Program-made: the position numbers and the translations under genes | Shown: piece after piece, positions 55,997-64,000 of the stretch | Numbering within the stretch: position 1 is the first letter of the stretch | Layout: every line of letters starts with the position of its first letter | The notes under the pieces: generated by a model | The model's input: only the letters and a program-made list of their open reading frames with translations | Told to the model about the DNA's origin: nothing | Databases searched by the model: none | From: Pleionea mediterranea | Lineage (GTDB): Bacteria > Pseudomonadota > Gammaproteobacteria > Enterobacterales > Kangiellaceae | NCBI RefSeq assembly: GCF_003148745.1 | Contig: NZ_QGGU01000005.1 | Coordinates: forward strand, 186,001 to 250,000 | Length of the DNA stretch: 64,000 nt | Reading direction: 5' to 3'

Positions 55997-58243
55997 TTAA
56001 CTTTTTTCATCAACCTCAAGCAGATCAACCTTCTGAAAACCGCGTGGCAGCTTATTGCCTCGGCGGCCTCGTTCACCACGATAATGCTCCAGATCACGCA
56101 TTTTTAATCGCAGATGACGTTTACCGCTGTGAACCAACAACTCTACATTTTCAGACACCACCGCCACATCAATAACAAATTCTTCTCGTGATAAAACACG
56201 GGCCGAGGGAATGCTGATAATTTTGTTACCTTTGCCTTTAGAAAGACAGGGCAGATCTCTTAATGGAAACACCAGTAAACGCCCCTCATTGGTGACGGAT
56301 ACACACAGTTCCTGCTCGTAATTGGTCACGGGCTTGGGTGCAATAACTTTGGCGCCTTTTGGTAAATTCAACAGCGCTTTTCCGTTTTTATTACGCGTGA
56401 CAAAATCTTCAAATTTTGCAACAAAGCCATAACCGGCATCTGACGATACTAAAAACAAATCATTATCCTGACCCATTGCGGTTGCAACAAAGACAGAACC
56501 GGCTATGGGATTAAAACGCCCGGTTAGCGGTTCTCCCTGCCCCCTGGCAGACGGCAATGAATGAGCCGGTAAAGCAAAACTTCGACCGCTAGAGTCGAAA
56601 AATACCGCTTGCTGATTGCTTTTACCTTCCGAGCTCGACAAATAACTGTCGCCCGATTTGTAATTCAACTTACCGGCATCAATATCGTGACCTTTAGCGC
56701 ATCGAACCCACCCCTTTTCCGATAGCACAACGGTCACAGGCTCGGTTGGTACCAGATCCGTTTCATCCATGGCTTTTGCTTCTTCACGCGCAACAATGGG
56801 CGAACGACGGTCATCGCCAAATTCTTTTGCTGTTTCAATCAGTTCTTTTTTAACCAATGTTTTCAGACGACGGGCTGATCCTAACGTTTGTTCCAGTTTA
56901 TCCCGTTCTTTGCTTAACTCATCTTGATCACTCCGAATTTTCATTTCTTCAAGACGGGCCAATTGACGCAATTTAGTGTCAAGAATGTAATTGGCCTGAA
57001 CCTCTGTCAGTTCAAAGCGTTGCATAAGAACTTGCTTGGGTTCATCTTCGGTACGAATAATGTGGATCACTTCATCAATATTGAGAAAAGCGATCAACAT
57101 ACCTTCCAATAAATGCAATCGATCGGTTACTTTGGTCAGCCTGTGTTGCAAACGACGACGTGTGGTTTCGGTTCGAAACTCCAGCCACTCACTTAAGAAT
57201 TGGTTGAGCGGCTTAACCTGGGGTTTATGATCGATGCCTATCACATTCATGTTCACGCGGTAGTTTTTCTCAAGATCCGTTGTCGCAAACAAGTGACGCA
57301 TTAATGATTCGGTATCCACGCGATTCGAGCGAGGAATGATCACAAACCGCGTCGGAGTTTCATGGTCGGATTCATCACGCAGATCAGACACCATGGGTAA
57401 TTTCTTGGCCTGCATTTGCTGAGCAACCTGCTCCATAATTTTATTTCCGGACACTTGATGTGGTAGAGCAGTAATAACTATTTCACCGTCTTCGGTATGA
57501 TATCGCGCACGCATTTTGACACTACCACGTCCGGTTTCATAAATTTTCAGCAAGTCATCTTTTGGGGTAATAACTTCCGCATCCGTTGGGTAATCGGGTC
57601 CCTTAATGTATTGATGCAAATCGGCAACGGAAGCTTTTGGATTATCTAACAAGTGCACACAGGCATCGGCGACTTCGCGTAAGTTATGCGGTGGAATATC
57701 GGTAGCCATACCAACGGCGATACCGGTAGTACCGTTTAATAATAAATTAGGTAAACGAGCGGGCAAAATTTTAGGCTCGTTCATGGTGCCATCAAAATTG
57801 GGGATCCAGTCGACCGTGCCATGACCTAATTCGCTGAGTAAAACTTCCGAATACTTTGACAGTTTTGATTCGGTATAACGCATCGCGGCGAACGATTTTG
57901 GATCATCAGGTGAGCCCCAGTTTCCCTGCCCATCAACCAGCGTATAACGATAAGAAAATGGCTGTGCCATTAATACCATGGCTTCGTAACAGGCTGAGTC
58001 ACCATGAGGATGAAACTTACCCAGCACATCACCCACGGTACGCGCCGATTTTTTGTATTTGGCAGAAGCTTTAAGTCCCAGTTCACTCATGGCGTACACA
58101 ATACGACGTTGAACTGGTTTTAATCCGTCACCAATGTGTGGCAATGCACGATCCATAATTACGTACATGGAGTAATTTAAGTACGCTTTTTCGGTAAACT
58201 CCGCCAGCGACTGCTGCTCAACACCTTCGTAGTTAAAATCCAT
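55997..58243 (-). CDS. parC: DNA topoisomerase IV subunit A
   Basis: With ParE it decatenates daughter chromosomes. It has 748 residues. The active-site tyrosine is in [10 protein letters not shown]. The quinolone-determining segment [12 protein letters not shown] has the sensitive-type Ser and Glu. The C-terminal pinwheel domain (about 500-740) is present. It is 20 bp behind parE on the same strand, so the two form an operon. The order parE-parC, directly adjacent, is tighter than in Pseudomonas. Confidence 0.97.
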   Translation of the reverse strand: MDFNYEGVEQQSLAEFTEKAYLNYSMYVIMDRALPHIGDGLKPVQRRIVYAMSELGLKASAKYKKSARTVGDVLGKFHPHGDSACYEAMVLMAQPFSYRYTLVDGQGNWGSPDDPKSFAAMRYTESKLSKYSEVLLSELGHGTVDWIPNFDGTMNEPKILPARLPNLLLNGTTGIAVGMATDIPPHNLREVADACVHLLDNPKASVADLHQYIKGPDYPTDAEVITPKDDLLKIYETGRGSVKMRARYHTEDGEIVITALPHQVSGNKIMEQVAQQMQAKKLPMVSDLRDESDHETPTRFVIIPRSNRVDTESLMRHLFATTDLEKNYRVNMNVIGIDHKPQVKPLNQFLSEWLEFRTETTRRRLQHRLTKVTDRLHLLEGMLIAFLNIDEVIHIIRTEDEPKQVLMQRFELTEVQANYILDTKLRQLARLEEMKIRSDQDELSKERDKLEQTLGSARRLKTLVKKELIETAKEFGDDRRSPIVAREEAKAMDETDLVPTEPVTVVLSEKGWVRCAKGHDIDAGKLNYKSGDSYLSSSEGKSNQQAVFFDSSGRSFALPAHSLPSARGQGEPLTGRFNPIAGSVFVATAMGQDNDLFLVSSDAGYGFVAKFEDFVTRNKNGKALLNLPKGAKVIAPKPVTNYEQELCVSVTNEGRLLVFPLRDLPCLSKGKGNKIISIPSARVLSREEFVIDVAVVSENVELLVHSGKRHLRLKMRDLEHYRGERGRRGNKLPRGFQKVDLLEVDEKS

Positions 58244-58263
58244 AACAGTGGAAAACCTCTTTC

Positions 58264-60147
58264 TTATACTTCAGCCAAGTTGCCTTTCGATTCAAGCCAT
58301 ATTTTTCGATCACTGGCTCGCTTTTTACCCAGCAACATGTCCATAATCTGTTCGGTTGATTGCATATCATCAATCGATAACTGCACCAGACGACGAGTGT
58401 CTCGAGCCATTGTGGTTTCTCGAAGTTGCGCAGGGTTCATTTCACCCAACCCTTTAAAGCGTTGCACATTAACTTTACCGCGTTTTTTCTCGGCTTCTAT
58501 ACGATCCAGAATGCCATTTTTCTCATCTTCATCCAGCGCATAAAACACTTCTTTGCCCACATCCACCCGGTACAAGGGTGGCATCGCCATATAAAAATGA
58601 CCAGCGTCCACCAAAGGTCTGAAATGTTTTACAAACAACGCACAAAGCAGTGTCGCAATATGCAATCCATCAGAATCCGCGTCCGCCAGTACGCATATTT
58701 TACCGTAACGTAGCTTTTCCAGATTATCGGTATTGGGATCCAGCCCTATGGCAATCGAAATATCATGAACTTCCTGAGACGCCAAAATATCATGGGCATC
58801 CACTTCCCAGGTGTTTAATATCTTCCCTCGTAGCGGCATAATCGCCTGATAATCTTTATCCCGGGCTTGTTTCGCACTGCCTCCTGCAGAATCCCCTTCC
58901 ACCAGAAACAATTCGGCATTCATCGGATCTTGGCCAACACAGTCAGCCAGTTTACCCGGCAGTGCAGGTCCTGAGGTGATTTTTTTACGTGCGACTTTTT
59001 TGCCTGCCCGCAACCGTTTATGAGCATTGCTGATGGCTAACTCGGCCAGTTTATCGCCTAAGTCAGAATGTTGATTCAACCAGAGACTGAACGCATCTTT
59101 AACGATACCGGAAACGAAAGCGGCGCACTGACGGGAAGACAGTCGCTCTTTGGTTTGCCCGCTAAACTGGGGATCTTCTAATTTGACCGATAGCACGTAG
59201 CTGAGTTTGTCCCAGACATCTTCCGGTGCCAACTTAACCCCTCGTGGCAGCAGATTGCGAAACTCACAAAACTCCCGCATGGCTTCAAGTAAGCCTGTTC
59301 TCAGGCCATTAACGTGGGTGCCGCCTAATGCGGTTGGTATTAAGTTAACGTAGCTCTCGGCAATGATTTCGCCGCCTTCAGGCAACCAATGTAATGCCCA
59401 GTCAACCGCTTCTGACTGGCTGCTAAAACTGCCCGTGAATGGCTCTTCGGGTAGTGTTTCAAAACCATCTGCAGAAGCGGCCACATAATCGGTTAAACCA
59501 TTTTCATAAAACCACTCGACCTCATCATTATTGACGCGATCAACAAGCTTCATTTTGAGCCCTGGACAGAGTACTGCTTTTGCTTTGAGCAAATGCTTTA
59601 AACGGGGCACAGAAAATCTGGAAGAATCAAAGTACTGGGCATCAGGCCAGAAAGTAACGGTGGTGCCAGTATTTCGCTTTCCAACTTCACCAATGACTTC
59701 CAGATCACTGACTTTATCACCGTGTTCAAAGGCCATCATTTGCTCTTGGCCATTACGCTTCACTTTAACTTCAACGCGCTTTGACAAAGCATTCACCACA
59801 CTGATCCCTACGCCGTGCAGTCCGCCAGAAAACTGGTAACTTTTATTCGAAAACTTTCCGCCCGCATGCAGTTTGGTCAAAATCAACTCAACGCCCGGTA
59901 TTCCCTCTTCCGGGTGTATATCGGTAGGCATGCCTCGCCCATCATCCGACACCGACATGGCGCCATCTTTTTCAAGGGTCACGATTATTTGACTGCAATG
60001 CCCGGCCAGGGCTTCATCCACACTGTTGTCGATCACTTCCTGACCCAGATGATTTGGGCGTACCGTATCGGTATACATACCTGGGCGTTTTTTGACCGGC
60101 TCAAGACCGTTCAACACTTCGATGGAATCGGCGGTGTACTGACTCAT
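58264..60147 (-). CDS. parE: DNA topoisomerase IV subunit B
   Basis: This is the ATPase subunit of topoisomerase IV. It has 627 residues from the ATG at 60147; a GTG two codons earlier is possible. The GHKL ATPase motifs are [19 protein letters not shown] and [14 protein letters not shown]. The Toprim domain has [10 protein letters not shown] and DADSDGLHI. The length is that of ParE rather than GyrB (no ~170-residue insert). It is the first gene of the parE-parC pair. Confidence 0.97.
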   Translation of the reverse strand: MSQYTADSIEVLNGLEPVKKRPGMYTDTVRPNHLGQEVIDNSVDEALAGHCSQIIVTLEKDGAMSVSDDGRGMPTDIHPEEGIPGVELILTKLHAGGKFSNKSYQFSGGLHGVGISVVNALSKRVEVKVKRNGQEQMMAFEHGDKVSDLEVIGEVGKRNTGTTVTFWPDAQYFDSSRFSVPRLKHLLKAKAVLCPGLKMKLVDRVNNDEVEWFYENGLTDYVAASADGFETLPEEPFTGSFSSQSEAVDWALHWLPEGGEIIAESYVNLIPTALGGTHVNGLRTGLLEAMREFCEFRNLLPRGVKLAPEDVWDKLSYVLSVKLEDPQFSGQTKERLSSRQCAAFVSGIVKDAFSLWLNQHSDLGDKLAELAISNAHKRLRAGKKVARKKITSGPALPGKLADCVGQDPMNAELFLVEGDSAGGSAKQARDKDYQAIMPLRGKILNTWEVDAHDILASQEVHDISIAIGLDPNTDNLEKLRYGKICVLADADSDGLHIATLLCALFVKHFRPLVDAGHFYMAMPPLYRVDVGKEVFYALDEDEKNGILDRIEAEKKRGKVNVQRFKGLGEMNPAQLRETTMARDTRRLVQLSIDDMQSTEQIMDMLLGKKRASDRKIWLESKGNLAEV

Positions 60148-60326
60148 AAACACTCTGATGATTTGATTAAACTGTGGAGGCTAATGTTGGCGTTTTCGAT
60201 GACGCTTGGCAAGTGTTATTGCGTGGCTTTTTGATTGAGTTGCTCAATCTGTAAGCAAGTTACCATGGGGCTTCTGTAAAGATTGTTTTTAAAACACCAG
60301 GGAAAGAATTTGTTTAACAAAAGTAA

Positions 60327-61163
60327 TTAATAGCCCTTAATGGTGTAGTCTACTGTAAATTCTATGTCATGGATTCTGTGAACCACCGATTCAATCTGGC
60401 CATTATTATGCAGTGTTAAATAACGATAACCGGGGGCTTCTTCTCCGGCAGAAAAATCACTTGAGCCTGGTTTAAATTGCACACAGGTTGAAGGCGTTGA
60501 TAACAAGGCAACGCCTTGATGTTCTCCTGAGTAATCCTGATGAACGTGCCCCCATAAAAAACATCGTGTAGCCTGATGATTTTGAACACTGTCAAAAAGC
60601 ACCTGCGCATTTTTTATGCCCAGGTTATCAAGCCAGTCACTGCCAACAGGAACCGGTTGGTGATGCATCACCACTAAAAGATGTTTATCCGGGTATTGCT
60701 GCTGCGCCCGCTCAAGCAAATCAACATCCTGCTGACTGATATTGCCATAAACTTTTCCTTTGACCGACGAATCGAGCATCACAATTTGCCAGTTGCCCGA
60801 CAGCAGTTGTTTTTCAGGATATACGTTGCCACCTTTGAGTATTTTCGCCATCACTTCAGGATTGTCATGATTGCCCGGGATCCAGAAACAGGGCACACCC
60901 ATTTCTTGTAATTTCTGATACAGATACTGGTAAGAGTTTTCTGAAGCGTCTTGTGACAGGTCTCCGGTTACCAATACCATATCAGGTGCAAACTCTTCTT
61001 TATTAATGCGTTCCAGCACAGCTTCCAGACTGACACGGGTATTGAGCCCCAGCAGCTTACCTTCGTCTTCCGAAAAAATATGACTGTCTGTGATCTGAAT
61101 AATCCGAACACAGTCAGTACTTAATGTATTTATCTGCTTACTCAACGCTAATTCCTGCCCCAT
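60327..61163 (-). CDS. cpdA: 3',5'-cyclic AMP phosphodiesterase CpdA
   Basis: This calcineurin-like metallophosphoesterase hydrolyses cAMP. It has 278 residues, with the metal-binding series TDSHIF, VTGDLSQD, GNHDNPE, MHHQPVPV and WGHVHQD in order. It is 31 bp behind the DUF1249 gene; the pairing is known from E. coli (nudF-yqiB-cpdA). No crp gene is in the window. Confidence 0.93.
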   Translation of the reverse strand: MGQELALSKQINTLSTDCVRIIQITDSHIFSEDEGKLLGLNTRVSLEAVLERINKEEFAPDMVLVTGDLSQDASENSYQYLYQKLQEMGVPCFWIPGNHDNPEVMAKILKGGNVYPEKQLLSGNWQIVMLDSSVKGKVYGNISQQDVDLLERAQQQYPDKHLLVVMHHQPVPVGSDWLDNLGIKNAQVLFDSVQNHQATRCFLWGHVHQDYSGEHQGVALLSTPSTCVQFKPGSSDFSAGEEAPGYRYLTLHNNGQIESVVHRIHDIEFTVDYTIKGY

Positions 61164-61194
61164 TTATATTCCCTGCCTGGCACTGGCTTGTGGA

Positions 61195-61698
61195 TTATTC
61201 ACTGCAATCACCTGAATCGATAATCACTGGCATGGCAACCTTTTCAACATTTTGCTGAAAACATTGAGACAAACATTGTGACAACAACTGATTACGTTGC
61301 ACCTTGTCATCAGGATAATGCTTAACTTGCTTCGGGTAAGGATGCTGATGCTTCGGCGCATGATTTCGATTTGGCTCCATGACCTCTGCCAACTGGGCAT
61401 CATGATATAACCGCACTTTAAGTTTTACCGGACTCACCCACTCACTGCTGGAAAGCTCAACCGAAATAATTAAGGTGGTGGTGTAGCGAGCTTCATCCAC
61501 TATCGACAAATAAAATGGCAGACGAATGCTGTCATCGTTGTTCGCTTTGATTAAACGCTGGAGATAATCACCCGTTCCGGACGCCACGGGCTGTTTCTCA
61601 GCCGCCCGTAAAAGACGCAACAACAAAGCGTAGTTTTGCTCACACTGAGCCATAAACTCTGCTAAATCTGGAACATACTTTCGTCTAACTGCATTCAT
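61195..61698 (-). CDS. yqiB: DUF1249 (YqiB-like) protein
   Basis: The 167-residue protein starts at the ATG at 61698; a frame six codons longer is possible. Family features are RRKYVPDLAEFMAQCEQNY at the start, ARYTTTLII, and LKVRLYHDAQLAEVM with HQHPYPK later. The function is unknown. It is part of the cpdA gene group, but its usual partner nudF is 266 bp upstream rather than adjacent. Confidence 0.87.
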   Translation of the reverse strand: MNAVRRKYVPDLAEFMAQCEQNYALLLRLLRAAEKQPVASGTGDYLQRLIKANNDDSIRLPFYLSIVDEARYTTTLIISVELSSSEWVSPVKLKVRLYHDAQLAEVMEPNRNHAPKHQHPYPKQVKHYPDDKVQRNQLLSQCLSQCFQQNVEKVAMPVIIDSGDCSE

Positions 61699-61964
61699 TT
61701 TGGTACCGCTATGCACCCGCCAATATTAAAAGCTTAATGTTTATTGTTCGCATTGATCTTCCAATTATTACTGCCACTATTGCCTTATGCATCAACCAAT
61801 TTAACTTAAAATGACTAAATGGCGCTAATCAAAAGGCTGACAGTATTACTCTGCGTTTTGCCCAGAAGCCTCTTATAAGCAATAGCAATAAAGGAAAGAT
61901 AAACACGCTCTAGTCTATTTTAGGCATGAAACCCCTGCAATAACACCTCAGGATGGCGATATTT

Positions 61965-62555
61965 TCATATGTAGCGGTTTAATTGTGATTGATTTAACAT
62001 TAACCACTGCACCCCAATAATTGTCATAGCATTATTTAAACGCCCCTGTTCAAGCCAGCTGAAAGCCTGTTGAAACGATAAAATATGAACTTTTATGTCT
62101 TCGTTCTCATCCGCAAGGCCGCCATATTCAGCAACCTTACCGGCATCAACCAGACCGCAAAATAAATAGAACTTTTCATCAGAACCACCGGGACTCACCC
62201 AGTATTCATACAGAGGAATCAGCTTATCGGGCACACAGCCGGCTTCTTCCTCTGATTCCCTGACGGCCACTTCATCTGGCGACTCATCGGGTTCGACAAT
62301 ACCCGCCACCAATTCCAGCAGCCATGGATTATCGGCTTTAGCAGCGGCAGCACCCGCTCTAAACTGCTCAACCAGAATGATTTGCTGGCGGCGAATGTCC
62401 ACCAATAAAACGCCAACCGCTTCGCCGCGCATAAATACTTCTCGAACTACATTATTTAGTTGCCCACCCTCAAAACAATCATAATCAAGGGTCAGCGCAT
62501 CCACTTTGAAAAAACCTTTAAACACTGATTTGTTGTCTTTTATGACGTATTTCAC
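61965..62555 (-). CDS. nudF: ADP-ribose pyrophosphatase (Nudix)
   Basis: It splits ADP-ribose to AMP and ribose 5-phosphate. It has 196 residues. The Nudix box spans about residues 89-111 (GIVEPDESPDEVAVRESEEEAG), with the catalytic RExxEE core present as RESEEEAG. The N-terminal dimerisation strands and FRAGA before the box fit NudF. The 266-bp gap to yqiB contains no gene I can see. Confidence 0.92.
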   Translation of the reverse strand: MKYVIKDNKSVFKGFFKVDALTLDYDCFEGGQLNNVVREVFMRGEAVGVLLVDIRRQQIILVEQFRAGAAAAKADNPWLLELVAGIVEPDESPDEVAVRESEEEAGCVPDKLIPLYEYWVSPGGSDEKFYLFCGLVDAGKVAEYGGLADENEDIKVHILSFQQAFSWLEQGRLNNAMTIIGVQWLMLNQSQLNRYI

Positions 62556-62768
62556 CGCTTCTCACTCATTAATCTAACCAATCCATTCGACAAGCGAGAC
62601 AGAATCGCTTGTCTTCATCACTGATATTGTTGTTTTTTAAGCTAATATCCTTGACTATAATGGACTAGCCAGTAATCTGATTGCAAATAGCGTATTAATG
62701 GGCTAGATCACACCATCGATGTGTTATTAACTCAATTCTAAAGTGCGGATAAAACAAAGAGTGCCAAA

Positions 62769-63422
62769 ATGAATAAAGAAAAAGCACGCTTTAATATGAT
62801 TGAGCAACAAATCAGGCCATGGGGTATCCACCAGGCCAATGTTCTTGATTTAATGAGTAGCCTTCCCAGAGAAGTGTTTGTACCGGACGATCAAAAGAGC
62901 CTGGCGTTTGCCGATCTGAATATCCAGCTGGCGCATAATCAGCAAATGTTCACTCCTCGTGAAGAAGCTCGCATGTTGCAGGCACTGGCGCTTAAGCACA
63001 GCGACAAGGCTCTGGAAATTGGCACCGGTAGCGGCTTTTGTTCAGCTCTTATTGCTTCACAAGTCAATGAATTACTCACTATCGACATTTATCCAGAATT
63101 TATCACAGCTGCTGAAACACGCTTTAAGAGCCTCAACTTACATAACATTCAAACCGAAGTGGCCGATATTACTCAAGATTGGCAACCTAATAACTTGTAC
63201 GATGCAATATCCATTACCGCAGCACTTAGCAGCCCACCCAACGATTATCTCAATTTGCTTAATCCGGGTGGCAGGCTTTTTTGTGTCGAAGGCAAACTGA
63301 ATAATCAATACGCTAAGCTATATACCTGTCAAACAAAAGGCAAATACAGCATTCAAAGCCTGTTTGAAATGAGTACGCCAAACCTGATAAATGAATCCGC
63401 AAAAGAAAGCTTCGTGTTCTAA
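62769..63422 (+). CDS. Pcm-like protein-L-isoaspartate methyltransferase family protein
   Basis: This is a 217-residue class I SAM-dependent methyltransferase. The SAM-binding motif is ALEIGTGSGFCSALIA (about 78-93). The N-terminal RFNMIEQQIRPWGI and REVFVPDDQKSLAFADLNIQL match the variant of the isoaspartyl methyltransferase family that is often found directly upstream of tolC. It probably differs from true Pcm in substrate. It is divergent from nudF and followed by tolC after 179 bp. Confidence 0.87.
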   Translation: MNKEKARFNMIEQQIRPWGIHQANVLDLMSSLPREVFVPDDQKSLAFADLNIQLAHNQQMFTPREEARMLQALALKHSDKALEIGTGSGFCSALIASQVNELLTIDIYPEFITAAETRFKSLNLHNIQTEVADITQDWQPNNLYDAISITAALSSPPNDYLNLLNPGGRLFCVEGKLNNQYAKLYTCQTKGKYSIQSLFEMSTPNLINESAKESFVF

Positions 63423-63601
63423 CCGATTCAGCCTAAACGGACACAACAACATTCGTTTACAATTCGACAAGACTCTATGACAAAATATCCGGTAAGTTAT
63501 TGAGCATTATAGTGACTGATACCGATAAACCTGTCATAGAGACAAACAATCTGTGACTTTAATGACTTATTTTCATTGGGATCCCAAAACGGAGATATAT
63601 T

Positions 63602-64000
63602 TTGAAAAAGCAATACAAATGGCTTGCGGCCACCGGAATCATTTTATCAGCTAGTTTGCAGCCAGCATTTTCACAAACGGGTTTGTTGGAGGTCTATCAG
63701 CAAGCAACACAACAAGATCCACAATTACTCGCCAGTGAAATGGGGTTAAAAGCAACGGAAGAAAGAGTTGATCAAAGCTTCTCTGCTCTGTTACCGACAA
63801 TATCGGGCAGCATTACTCGTAGTCGTTCAGACAGTGAAGGTCAGCAAAACATTTTCTTTCCACCGGCAACGACCGATACAACCAGTACATCAAAATCATT
63901 AACCTTGAGCCAGGTAATCTATGATCACCGTGCATGGACAGGGCTTGATATTCGTAAAAAACAAGCTCTCAAAGCAGGGGTTGATCATGAATCGGTGAAA
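63602..64000 (+). CDS. tolC: TolC family outer-membrane channel protein (5' part)
   Basis: Only the first 133 codons are in the window. The start is TTG at 63602 with GGAG eight bases upstream; no ATG is available in the right place. A signal peptide ends near AFS/QTG. The mature start TGLLEVYQQATQQDPQLL, then LLPTISGSIT and LTLSQVIYDHRAW, match the first helical hairpin and first beta strands of TolC. The frame is open to the last base. Confidence 0.92.
   Translation, partial: MKKQYKWLAATGIILSASLQPAFSQTGLLEVYQQATQQDPQLLASEMGLKATEERVDQSFSALLPTISGSITRSRSDSEGQQNIFFPPATTDTTSTSKSLTLSQVIYDHRAWTGLDIRKKQALKAGVDHESVK

Noticed and set aside
61180-61196. Possible sigma-54 promoter (TGGCAC then TTGTG)
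   Set aside because: Spacing and the GC element do not fit the consensus, and the orientation points into the cpdA-yqiB junction.

Overview
This window reads as a chromosomal segment of a moderate- to low-GC, probably marine gammaproteobacterium. The protein sequences and gene order fit the Kangiella/Aliikangiella area of the Oceanospirillales, but the genus is an inference. There are no rRNA genes, no tRNA genes I could see, no CRISPR array and no intact insertion sequence. Most of the window is conserved housekeeping DNA. Several blocks follow an order I recall from Escherichia and Pseudomonas: sfsA-dksA-gluQ-pcnB-folK-panB-panC; orn-nnr-tsaE-amiB-mutL-miaA-hfq-hflX-hflK-hflC-DUF2065-purA; and fimX-serB-parC-parE-cpdA-yqiB-nudF-tolC.

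Layout. 1-3.3 kb: a marine-type sortase substrate (VIT + VWA) with its class GN sortase, then a HIT protein. 3.5-11.9 kb: mrcB, thpR, a DUF945 protein, pepB, ribA, an alpha/beta hydrolase and a Rieske protein. 12.1-19.2 kb: sfsA to panC, with a deoxynucleoside kinase between folK and panB. 19.2-24.2 kb: an AT-rich accessory island with small or unrecognised genes and the relic of an IS200-like transposase. It includes a divergent cassette of a 46-residue protein with two adjacent DnaJ-type CxxCxGxG motifs, a 67-residue protein and a 410-residue orphan. 24.3-37 kb: a long minus-strand housekeeping block from orn to purA. 37.2-44.8 kb: phhB, rsgA and psd, separated by envelope genes (DUF3034, a haemoglobin-like lipoprotein, a DUF4382 lipoprotein, orphans). 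44.9-48.8 kb: a sugar dehydrogenase and the translation factor EF-P with both enzymes that modify it (epmA, efp, epmB). 49-60 kb: a PilZ-like protein and a FimX-like degenerate GGDEF/EAL protein, serB, a YtjB/AhpA-like membrane protein, parC and parE. 60.3-64 kb: cpdA, yqiB, nudF, a Pcm-like methyltransferase and the start of tolC.

How the genes work together. The window supports envelope building (PBP1B, AmiB, Psd, sortase), quality control (HflK/C, HflX), RNA handling (Hfq, MiaA, PcnB, Orn, ThpR, RsgA, EF-P modification), DNA topology and repair (ParC/E, MutL), cofactor supply (RibA, FolK, PanB/C, Nnr, PhhB) and nucleotide signalling (CpdA, FimX, DksA). Most housekeeping genes sit in tight same-strand runs.

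The least expected structure is not a gene. Many intergenic gaps carry short, decayed tandem arrays with 14-, 15-, 16-, 18- or 34-bp units. Several begin exactly on the stop codon of the upstream gene, so that the gene's own 3' end looks copied downstream (sortase, tsaE, orn, the sugar dehydrogenase, possibly purA). This repeated habit and the small-protein cassette at 21.1-22.9 kb are the two things here I would look at first.
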